64,000 nucleotides of DNA from Sporosarcina ureae DSM 2281 (GTDB lineage Bacteria > Bacillota > Bacilli > Bacillales_A > Planococcaceae), in NCBI RefSeq assembly GCF_000425545.1, contig NZ_AUDQ01000005.1, forward strand, positions 124,001 to 188,000. The letters run 5' to 3'. The position numbers were made by a program, and so were the translations under genes. Shown here piece after piece: positions 18,513 to 26,381 of this stretch. The notes beneath the pieces are model-generated. The model saw only the letters and a list, made by a program, of their open reading frames with translations, made no database searches and was not told the origin of the DNA. Every line of letters begins with the position of its first letter. Within the stretch, counting starts at the first letter, position 1.

Positions 18513-21500
18513 GCCAGTTGACCTCCTTCATCTTACGGACTGCGACGTAGACATCACGTTGGTTACCGATCGGTCCGTAGTAGTTGAATCCATAACTGAG
18601 CTGGGCATAGCCGCCTACCATTTGAGTCGGCTTCATGTGAATTCGCGTTGGCGCATTATGGCTTCCTCCGCGTTGCTCGGTGATTTCCGAACCTGGCATC
18701 TGAATATGCTTATCCTGTGCGTGGTACATAAACATCGTACCTTTAGGCATTCTGTGACTGACAACGGCACGTGCATTGACGACCCCGTTTCGGTTATACA
18801 CTTCGAGCCAAGCATTGTCGTCGATTCCGTGCTCTTCTGCATCGAGATTTGATAACCATACAGTCGGACCGCCACGGAACAATGTCAGCATGTGCTGATT
18901 GTCTTGGTATGTCGAGTGAATATTCCACTTGCCGTGGGGCGTTAAATAACGAAGAACGAGTGCATCTTGTCCACCTTTAACTTCTGCATCGCGGTCCGCA
19001 AAGACGAATGGCGGAAGTGTTGGTTTATAGACTGGCAATGCTTCACCGAACCCAAGAAATAATTCGTGATCGACGTAGAAATGCTGTCTGCCCGTCAATG
19101 TTCGGAATGGCACGAGACGTTCGATATTCGTCGTAAATGGCGAGTAGCGTCGGCCTAATTTATTCGAACCGCTGAAGACTGGTGTTGGAATGACTTCACG
19201 CGGTTGCGCGGTAATCCCTGCGAATGTGAAGCGCTCTGCTGCGCGGTCTGCCGAGATATCTTTTAGTTCCATACCCGTGTCATGCTCCGCTGCTTCAAAT
19301 GCACGTTGTGACACGCGACCGTTTGTTGCGGAAGACAGTGTTAACATCGCTTCTGCTGCATGTTTCGCTGTGTACAATTTAGGCAAGCCGTCTTTCACGG
19401 TATCATCCTCATAAATACCGTTGATCCCTTTCATCATTTCATATTCGTCCGCTACTGAGAAACTGACACCGTGTGCGCCCGTTTTTCCTGTGGATAATAA
19501 AGGTCCGAGCGTAATGTATTTATCATAAATTTTCGTAAAGTCGCGCTCCACGATTGTCATACCTGGCATCGTTTTGCCCGGAATGGCTTCAATTTCACCT
19601 TTACTCCAGTCATGCACCTCGCCCATCGGCTGAGCAATTTCCTGAACCGAGTCATGCGCTAACGGAGAAGTGACTAAGTCTTTATAAACGCCTGGCAGAT
19701 GCGTTTCCGCAAGTGTCGAAAACGTTTTTGCGATTTCGCGATAAATATCCCAGTCCGATTTGGATTCCCATAATGGATTAACTGCCGGGTTGAATGGATG
19801 GACAAATGGATGCATATCTGTTGAAGATAAATCCACTTTTTCATACCATGTCGCAGCTGGGAGCACGAGATCTGCATAAAGTGGCGTCGCGGTCATACGG
19901 AAATCGAGCGCTACTAATAGATCGAGCTTGCCTTCTACATCATCGCGCCAGACCATTTCCTTCGGTTTCATATCTTCGTTCGGGGTCGCAAGCAAGCCGT
20001 CCGAAGCACCGAGTAAGTGCCGCATGAAGTACTCTTGTCCTTTTGCAGAACTGGAGATCAAATTCGAACGCCAAACAAATAATGAACGCGGGAAATTTTC
20101 CGGTGCTCCTGGATCTTCTGCTGCGAATTGTAATTCACCGGATTTCAATTGATCCACGACATGCGAAACGACTTCTTTTGTATCCGTCTTCCCAAGCTTC
20201 GCTGCTTCTTCCACGAGCAATAAACTATTTTTATTGAACTGAGGATAAGACGGCAACCAGCCGAGACGCGCCGCGAGGACGTTATAGTCTGCCGGATGCT
20301 GGTATCTTGCTTCTCCACCAAGTGGCGACATAAGTGTATCTGTCCCCGCTTCTTCGTACTTCCATTGATCCGTCGCAAAGTAGAAGAATGATGTGGCGTT
20401 TTGCAGACGCGGTGGACCTTGCCAGTCTTTCGCGAAGGCAATCGTGCTCCAGCCTTCGATTGGACGACATTTCTCTTGTCCTACGTAATGCGCCCAACCT
20501 CCGCCGTTCACTCCTTGGGAAGCCGTCAACGTAACCAAGTTGAGGATCGCGCGGTAGATCGTATCACTGTTGAACCAGTGATTGATTCCTGCGCCCATAA
20601 TAATCATTGAACGTCCGCCTGTGTCGATGGCGTTTTGTGCAAACTCCATGGCGATTTGCGTAACGAGTTCCGGTTTAACGTTCGTGATGGCTTCTTGCCA
20701 AGCCGGTGTATAGATAGAAGTCACATCGTCATAACCTGTTGCCTCTAGCTCACTGCCGATCCGGTTGACACCGTACTGACTCAGCATGACATCATACGTT
20801 GTCGCAACTAAACGCTCTGTGCCGTCTGCAAACTGTACTTTCATCGCGGGGATCGGGCGCTTGAATGTGCCATTTCCTCGGTTATCGAAGTACGGGAAAT
20901 GAATTTCTTGCCATTGCTCTGCTTGCTTTTCGATAGATAATGCAGGCTCAACGCGTGTGCCATCCGCGTTTTCTAGTTGCAGATTCCACTTGACGTCTTC
21001 TTCCCAGCGCTGCCCCATCGTGCCGTTTGGAACTATGATTTCATCTCTCGCTTCATCAAATAGTACGGGTTTCCATTCGGCGTGTGCCGACTGCTGTCCA
21101 AGATCGCTTGCACGCAAGAAACGTCCGGCTTTATACGAATCTTCATGCGGATCTAGTAGAATCAAGAACGGCATGTCCGTGTATTGTTTGGCATAGTTGA
21201 TAAATGTCGGTTCTTTGCGTTTCTGATAGAATTCATCCAAAATAACGTGCGTCATAGCTTGAGCAACTGCCGCATCCGTCCCTGGATTCGCTCCAATCCA
21301 ATCGTCGGCATGCACTACGCTTTCCGCATAATCCGGTGCAACCGAGACAACTTTCGTCCCTTTATAGCGAACTTCCGTCATGAAGTGCGCGTCTGGCGTC
21401 CGTGTAAGCGGAACATTAGAGCCCCACATAATGATATAGCCTGCGTTGAACCAGTCACTCGATTCCGGAACGTCCGTCTGCTCACCCCAGATTTGCGGAG

Positions 21501-22176
21501 AGGATGGCGGTAGATCTGCATACCAGTCGTAGAAACTGAGCATTTCGCCGCCGAGTAATGAAATGAAGCGCGCGCCCGATGCATAACTGACCATCGACAT
21601 CGCAGGAATCGGTGTGAATCCTGCCACGCGATCCGGACCGTATTTTTGTACCGTATAGATGAGTTGTGCCGCAATCAGCATCGTCGCATCACGCCAATGA
21701 ATCCGAACGTGACCGCCTTTACCGCGGGCTTTTTTGTATTCATTGGATTTCTCAGGATCTTCAACAATCGCTGTCCATGCTTTTACAGGATCTTTCGTTT
21801 CCTCCAGCGCTACGTTCCACATGCGCCACAGTTTGCCGCGTATATAAGGATACTTCACGCGCAATGGGCTGTATTCATACCAAGAAAATGATGCGCCACG
21901 TGGACAACCACGTGGTTCGAATTCAGGCATATCCGGACCACAGGAAGGATAATCTATTTGCTGATTTTCCCATGTGATGATGCCGTTCTTGACGAAAACC
22001 TTCCAGCTACAAGAGCCTGTACAGTTTACGCCATGCGTTGTACGCACCACTTTGTCATGCGACCAGCGCTGACGGTACATGTTTTCCCAGTCACGATTTT
22101 TCTCTTCTAACACTGACCAACTTCCAGAATAACTCTCAACGGGTTTAAAATAATTCAATCCGAATCTCTTTTTCAT
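18502..22176 (-). CDS. narG: Respiratory nitrate reductase alpha subunit NarG
   Basis: A 1224-residue catalytic subunit that reduces nitrate to nitrite at a bis-MGD molybdenum site on the cytoplasmic side of the membrane. The N-terminal Fe-S ligands are His 48, Cys 52, Cys 56 and Cys 91 (HGVNCTGSC, then RGCPRG), the NarG-type His-Cys3 set. There is no twin-arginine signal at the very start, as expected for a cytoplasm-facing enzyme. It is the first gene of the nar-nre cluster, preceded by about 400 bp with two palindromes. The length matches the family. Confidence 0.98.
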   Translation of the reverse strand: MKKRFGLNYFKPVESYSGSWSVLEEKNRDWENMYRQRWSHDKVVRTTHGVNCTGSCSWKVFVKNGIITWENQQIDYPSCGPDMPEFEPRGCPRGASFSWYEYSPLRVKYPYIRGKLWRMWNVALEETKDPVKAWTAIVEDPEKSNEYKKARGKGGHVRIHWRDATMLIAAQLIYTVQKYGPDRVAGFTPIPAMSMVSYASGARFISLLGGEMLSFYDWYADLPPSSPQIWGEQTDVPESSDWFNAGYIIMWGSNVPLTRTPDAHFMTEVRYKGTKVVSVAPDYAESVVHADDWIGANPGTDAAVAQAMTHVILDEFYQKRKEPTFINYAKQYTDMPFLILLDPHEDSYKAGRFLRASDLGQQSAHAEWKPVLFDEARDEIIVPNGTMGQRWEEDVKWNLQLENADGTRVEPALSIEKQAEQWQEIHFPYFDNRGNGTFKRPIPAMKVQFADGTERLVATTYDVMLSQYGVNRIGSELEATGYDDVTSIYTPAWQEAITNVKPELVTQIAMEFAQNAIDTGGRSMIIMGAGINHWFNSDTIYRAILNLVTLTASQGVNGGGWAHYVGQEKCRPIEGWSTIAFAKDWQGPPRLQNATSFFYFATDQWKYEEAGTDTLMSPLGGEARYQHPADYNVLAARLGWLPSYPQFNKNSLLLVEEAAKLGKTDTKEVVSHVVDQLKSGELQFAAEDPGAPENFPRSLFVWRSNLISSSAKGQEYFMRHLLGASDGLLATPNEDMKPKEMVWRDDVEGKLDLLVALDFRMTATPLYADLVLPAATWYEKVDLSSTDMHPFVHPFNPAVNPLWESKSDWDIYREIAKTFSTLAETHLPGVYKDLVTSPLAHDSVQEIAQPMGEVHDWSKGEIEAIPGKTMPGMTIVERDFTKIYDKYITLGPLLSTGKTGAHGVSFSVADEYEMMKGINGIYEDDTVKDGLPKLYTAKHAAEAMLTLSSATNGRVSQRAFEAAEHDTGMELKDISADRAAERFTFAGITAQPREVIPTPVFSGSNKLGRRYSPFTTNIERLVPFRTLTGRQHFYVDHELFLGFGEALPVYKPTLPPFVFADRDAEVKGGQDALVLRYLTPHGKWNIHSTYQDNQHMLTLFRGGPTVWLSNLDAEEHGIDDNAWLEVYNRNGVVNARAVVSHRMPKGTMFMYHAQDKHIQMPGSEITEQRGGSHNAPTRIHMKPTQMVGGYAQLSYGFNYYGPIGNQRDVYVAVRKMKEVNWLEN

Positions 22177-22272
22177 CGAACATTTCCACTCCTTCTCAGA
22201 ATGTAGCAGTAAATGAATCAGACTTATTACTCTTCTACCCTCAAATAGACGAAGTAGTCTGAATTTAAACTA

Positions 22273-22284
22273 AGGGAATTCCCT
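22273..22284. promoter_or_regulatory. GGGAATTCCC palindrome 1, candidate NreC site
   Basis: AGGGAATTCCCT, a perfect 12-bp palindrome, lies about 97 bp before the narG start. GC-rich palindromes of this GGG-N4-CCC type are the reported NreC targets in Staphylococcus, recalled rather than searched. Confidence 0.5.
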
Positions 22285-22378
22285 ATTAATTACTGTGTAT
22301 TACAGGACTTTTCGACTGACTCTCATAAAATATCTTTATATTATACAAGTATAGGTGTTTTTATAGTAATTCCTATGG

Positions 22379-22388
22379 GGGAATTCCC
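22379..22388. promoter_or_regulatory. GGGAATTCCC palindrome 2, candidate NreC site
   Basis: This is a second copy of the same 10-bp core; its centre is 105 bp from that of the first, close to ten helical turns. It lies in the divergent region between narG and the CoA-transferase gene, so it could affect either. Confidence 0.5.
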
Positions 22389-22535
22389 TATTCTCATTTC
22401 GCAGATCCCTTGTCTTAATTTCTGTGTAGGGGAAAACATTTTATGACGACTAATGCATTTGATCTGTAATTTTCATAATTTTAAGTGTTTTTCTTGAATG
22501 AGTGGTAAAATTAGTATAGTTCTCATAATATTAAG

Positions 22536-22563
22536 TTGATTTTATTTATATAAATGATAGAAT
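22536..22563 (+). promoter_or_regulatory. Sigma-A-like promoter for the CoA-transferase gene
   Basis: TTGATT, a 16-bp spacer and TAGAAT lie about 35 bp upstream of the GTG start, giving a short leader that contains the ribosome site. The remaining 22177-22535 is A+T-rich with only the two palindromes recognised. Confidence 0.5.
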
Positions 22564-22597
22564 TATATACAAAATGAAAGGTAAGGTGGATGATACC

Positions 22598-24118
22598 GTG
22601 GCAAACGAATTAAATAAGGTACTTCGTTGTGAAGCACTGAAAGACAAAATTGTTACAGCAGAAGAAGCAGCGTCTTGGATCGAGGATGGAATGTCTCTAG
22701 GTCTGAGCGGATTTACTTTGTCCGGAGACGCGAAAGCCGTACCATTGGCATTAGCAGAACGCGGAAAAACTGAGGACTTCAAAGTAAACGTTTTCACTGG
22801 CGCTTCTATGGGCCCGAACGTTGATGAATTGATGGCCAATGCAGACGTAATCAATTTACGCGTTCCTTACCAAGGCAACCCAGCAATGCGTGGCAAAATC
22901 AACTCAGGTGACTCATTTTACATCGACCAGCACCTTTCCCATACAGCTGAATGGATTCGCCAAGGCGTAATCGGACCCGTTGACTATGCAATCATCGAAG
23001 CAGCAGCTATTACAGAAGACGGTTCAATTATTCCGACCGGTTCTGTTGGTAACTCTCCGATTTTCGTTCAAGAAGCGAAGCATGTCATCATCGAATTGAA
23101 CGTCAACGCGCCTATGGAGTTTGAAGGCTTACATGACATCTATATCCCAGATGCTCAAAACCAACGTAAAGAAATCCCTATTTATAGTGCAACAGATAAA
23201 ATCGGTACACCAGGTATCAAAGTAGACCCTGAAAAGATTGTCGGAATTGTTCTTACGGAGCAAGGTGATATTCCTTCCCCTATCGTTCCTCCAGACGAAG
23301 AGACACAAGAGATCGCAAACAACTTGTTGAACTTCTTCCGTGACGAGATCAAATTGGGCCGTATGGATGAAACACTAATGCCTCTTCAATCAGGTGTTGG
23401 TTCAGTTGCGAACGCAGTACTTGACGGTATGAGAAATTCCGAGTTTAAAGATATCGAAGTGTATTCTGAAGTACTTCAAGACGCAATCTTCGACTTGATC
23501 GATGATGGCGTAGTGAAATTCGCTTCTGCTACTTCATTGACTCTATCTAAAAAGCGTTTGGACAGCTTTGAAGATGATATCGCTAAATACCGTGATAAGC
23601 TTGTATTCCGTCCACAAGAAATCTCAAACCACCCGGAAATCATCCGTCGTTTGGGTATCATTTCATTCAACACAGCGCTTGAGCTGGACATTTACGGAAA
23701 CGTGAACTCTACACATGTTAGCGGAACACGCATGATGAACGGTATCGGGGGTTCTGGTGACTTCGCTCGTAACGCGCGCATCGCAATTTTCGTTACGAAG
23801 TCTTACGCAAAAGGCGGAGACGTGTCATCCATCGTACCTTTCTCTTCCCACGTGGACCACACAGAGCACGACGTAGACGTAATTGTTACAGAACAAGGGT
23901 ACGCGGATCTTCGCGGCTTAGCTCCAAGACAAAAAGCTGAGTTGTTGATCGAGAACTGTGCTCACCCTGACTTCAAGGAAGAACTTCGTGATTATTACAA
24001 CAGAGCATGCGAACAAGTGGGCGGACAAACTCCACACATCTTGGAAGAGGCTCTATCTTGGCACGTGAATCTTGCGAAGAACAAGACTATGCACAAGGTT
24101 GCAGAAGCTCAGAAGTAA
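22598..24118 (+). CDS. Succinate/acetate CoA-transferase (acetyl-CoA hydrolase family)
   Basis: A 506-residue family I CoA-transferase, like AarC or Cat1, that moves CoA between succinyl-CoA and acetate. Glycine-rich LGLSGFTLSGDAK lies at the N-terminus. The catalytic Glu is probably in EVYSEVLQDAIFD, and GIGGSGDFARNA closes the acyl-CoA site. GTG 22598 is preferred over an ATG at 22574 because AAGGTGG sits eight bases before the GTG. It is monocistronic, with its own promoter and terminator, and could serve acetate metabolism during nitrate respiration (inference). Confidence 0.9.
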   Translation: MANELNKVLRCEALKDKIVTAEEAASWIEDGMSLGLSGFTLSGDAKAVPLALAERGKTEDFKVNVFTGASMGPNVDELMANADVINLRVPYQGNPAMRGKINSGDSFYIDQHLSHTAEWIRQGVIGPVDYAIIEAAAITEDGSIIPTGSVGNSPIFVQEAKHVIIELNVNAPMEFEGLHDIYIPDAQNQRKEIPIYSATDKIGTPGIKVDPEKIVGIVLTEQGDIPSPIVPPDEETQEIANNLLNFFRDEIKLGRMDETLMPLQSGVGSVANAVLDGMRNSEFKDIEVYSEVLQDAIFDLIDDGVVKFASATSLTLSKKRLDSFEDDIAKYRDKLVFRPQEISNHPEIIRRLGIISFNTALELDIYGNVNSTHVSGTRMMNGIGGSGDFARNARIAIFVTKSYAKGGDVSSIVPFSSHVDHTEHDVDVIVTEQGYADLRGLAPRQKAELLIENCAHPDFKEELRDYYNRACEQVGGQTPHILEEALSWHVNLAKNKTMHKVAEAQK

Positions 24119-24136
24119 TTTTATAGGAATGACATG

Positions 24137-24167
24137 ACCAAGCGGACTTCGATCTGCTTGGTTTTTT
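24137..24167 (+). terminator. Terminator after the CoA-transferase gene
   Basis: ACCAAGC (24137-24143) pairs with GCTTGGT (24156-24162), followed by a T-run. Confidence 0.85.
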
Positions 24168-24266
24168 GTGTTGTTTTTATTTTTTGTGTTTTTTGCTTGG
24201 TGAGGCTGGGGTGTGTGGATGGCTATGTTGATTGAGGTTTTAGGTGGGTGCTTTCTGGCGGGGATT

Positions 24267-24810
24267 GAGCGGTTTTGTGGGGAGATTGAGCGGATGCCAG
24301 AGTTCATTGAGCGGATAAATGGATGGATAGAGCGCTTTCGGAGATTCATAGAGCGGTTGGGAAGATGTATGAGCGGATAACGCGGAAGTATGAGCGCTTG
24401 GACAGATGTGTGAGCGGCTCACGTCCGAAGAGTGACAGAGCTGATTGCTATGATGGACATTGAGCGGTTAATTAGGAAGATTGAGCGGATGCCAGAGTTC
24501 ATTGAGCGGATAAATAGGTTGATAGAGCACTTTCGGGGATTCATTGAGCGGTTGGGAAGATGTATGAGCGGATAACGCGGAAGTATGAGCGCTTGGCCAG
24601 TTGTGTGAGCGACTCACGTCCAAAGATTGATAGAGCTGATCGCTAGGATGGACATTGAGCGGTTAACTTGGAAGATTGAGCGGAAAGCAAAGTTCATTGA
24701 GCGGATACATGGATGGATAGAGCGCTTTTGAGGATTCATTGAGCGGTTGGGAAGATGTATGAGCGGATAACGCGGAAGTATGAGCGCTTGGCCAGTTGTA
24801 TGAGCGGCTC
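24267..24810. repeat. Array 2 of 20/21-bp-spaced GAGCGG motifs with a 195-bp superunit
   Basis: About 24 GAGCG(G/C) motifs are spaced 21 bp, and sometimes 20 bp, apart. A block of about nine spacings recurs three times with a 195-bp offset: CGGATGCCAG at 24291 and 24486, then CGGAAAGCAA at 24681. It lies between the convergent ends of the CoA-transferase gene and nrdB. The motif strand is opposite to arrays 1 and 3. The 20-bp units break any reading frame, so it is not coding. 24168-24266 and 24811-24887 hold nothing else recognised. Confidence 0.85.
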
Positions 24811-24887
24811 CACTTAAACAAAACCACACTTTAGCTGATTGTAAACGAAGAGCGTTGATCAACAGCGCTCTCCCCTTTCCCACACAT

Positions 24888-24922
24888 AAAAAAGAGGAAC
24901 CCATAATGGATTCCCCTCCCTT
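24888..24922 (-). terminator. Terminator of the nrd operon
   Basis: On the minus strand an imperfect hairpin, with GGGGAATCC pairing with GGGTTCCTC, is followed by TTTTTT just after the nrdB stop. Confidence 0.7.
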
Positions 24923-24927
24923 ACTTA

Positions 24928-25965
24928 TTACAAGTCATCAAAGCCATTTAAATCGCTAGTCTTCACATACTGACGGCTAGTTTGTTCGAAGAAGTCCGTT
25001 TTCGTGTCGTCGAAGTTATCGACGTAGGCGCGGATCCACTTCATTGGATTATCCGTAAATTCTGGATAGATTTCGCTCAGGCCGAGCATGCGCAACATTT
25101 TGTTCGCGCGATACTTGACGTAGCCTTCCATCTCATCCAGCTCCAGGCCATCGATTCCTGCTAATACATAGCGACTCCAGATGACTTCTTGCTCGACCGA
25201 GTGACGGAATTGGTCATAGATCCATTCCGTGAATTCATCTGTGTTGTACTCTGGATTTTCAGCCAACGCTGCACGGAAGATGTCGCTGATTGCTTTACCA
25301 TGCTGCAGTTCGTCGCGGTTGATGTACGAGATCATCGTGGATGTACCAACCATTTTCTGATGGCGTGCTAAGTTATAGAAAAATGCAAAGCCGCTGTAGA
25401 AGAATAAACCTTCTAATAATGTCGTGTACACCATCGCTTTTAGAACCGTTTCGATTGTCGGGTTTTCCGCAAATTCATTGTAAACGTCTACGATTCGTTC
25501 ATTTCGCTTCATTAGTACTTCGTCTGTACGGCCCATTTCGAAGGCTTCCATTTGCTTGTCCAAGTTCGTGACAGATGAAAGTACGTACGCGTAGCTGTGA
25601 TTATGTTCGCTTTCCTGGTCTGCAATTGTCGCCATAATCGACTTGACGGAAGGATCCGTTGTAAAGTCTGCGATTTTCATTGCGATGACGGTTTGTGGGC
25701 CGTCGAGTGTAGCCAGTAGGCCGATAATTTTTAGGAATGCGGATTGCTCTTCTTTTGTCAGGCTTGCGAATTGCTTGACGTCTTGTGTCATGTCGACTTC
25801 ATTCGCCGTCCAGAAAAGAGAACGGATTCGCTGACGCAATGTATAGAAATGAGGGTGCGCGATGTCGTTCCAGTTCAGGATGCCGCTTGCTTCCCCACCG
25901 AAAATAGCTGTTGCCTTATTCGGGTTAGCAGGATTCAGTACTTTTACTCTTGTAAGTGTCGCCAA
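24928..25965 (-). CDS. nrdB: Class I ribonucleotide reductase beta subunit
   Basis: A 345-residue diiron or dimanganese protein that makes the radical for the alpha subunit. Metal ligands are visible as Asp in VDMTQD, Glu/His in QESEHNHSY and the later NRDELQHGK. The radical Tyr is kept in E-x2-H-x3-Y spacing. TTG 25965 is chosen because AAAGGAG lies ten bases upstream; it overlaps the flavodoxin gene by 22 bases. The operon order is alpha, flavodoxin, beta. Confidence 0.92.
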   Translation of the reverse strand: MATLTRVKVLNPANPNKATAIFGGEASGILNWNDIAHPHFYTLRQRIRSLFWTANEVDMTQDVKQFASLTKEEQSAFLKIIGLLATLDGPQTVIAMKIADFTTDPSVKSIMATIADQESEHNHSYAYVLSSVTNLDKQMEAFEMGRTDEVLMKRNERIVDVYNEFAENPTIETVLKAMVYTTLLEGLFFYSGFAFFYNLARHQKMVGTSTMISYINRDELQHGKAISDIFRAALAENPEYNTDEFTEWIYDQFRHSVEQEVIWSRYVLAGIDGLELDEMEGYVKYRANKMLRMLGLSEIYPEFTDNPMKWIRAYVDNFDDTKTDFFEQTSRQYVKTSDLNGFDDL

Positions 25966-26381
25966 TGTTCGAGCACTCCTTTCGTCCAATTCGTAACGCT
26001 TTGTTCTTGCATGCCGCGTGGGCTTTGCTCAATCTTCAATGGTTCAAAAGGGGAATGATAAAATTTTGCCAGCTTGTCTGCTGCCTTGCAAAATAGATCA
26101 TCGCCACCAAACTGGGTATCCCCTGTGCCAAAAACGTAGACGAGATCGGGTTTATAGCCGACGTCTGCCACGAAATCTTTGACTTCATCCGGCGTTGCCC
26201 CTTTTTCCCATGTGAATGAACCGATGCACAACGCGTCGTATTCTTTAACGTTTGGGATGACACCGATGCCGATACGAAAGGTATCGACTTCGACGCCTTC
26301 ATTTTGTAGACTTTCCGTAATCAATTCCGCTACTTCCTGCGTGTTGCCACTCCAGGATGCATAGGCGATTAAGAATGACAC
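25944..26381 (-). CDS. Flavodoxin (in the NrdI position of the nrd operon)
   Basis: A flavodoxin of about 145 residues. The FMN phosphate loop is YASWSGNTQEVAE near residue 7, and the aromatic FMN-stacking loops are GSFTWEKG and FGTGDTQFGG. It is longer than NrdI and carries a full flavodoxin P-loop, so it looks like a true flavodoxin rather than NrdI. It probably supplies electrons or oxidant for radical cofactor assembly in NrdB (inference from position). Several GTG starts are possible; 26381 gives the best distance from GAGGAG. It overlaps both nrd genes. Confidence 0.85.
   Translation of the reverse strand: MSFLIAYASWSGNTQEVAELITESLQNEGVEVDTFRIGIGVIPNVKEYDALCIGSFTWEKGATPDEVKDFVADVGYKPDLVYVFGTGDTQFGGDDLFCKAADKLAKFYHSPFEPLKIEQSPRGMQEQSVTNWTKGVLEHWRHLQE

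Noticed and set aside
24240-24904. Minus-strand frames in array 2
   Set aside because: They have repetitive peptides and frame changes from 20-bp units; no conserved frame.
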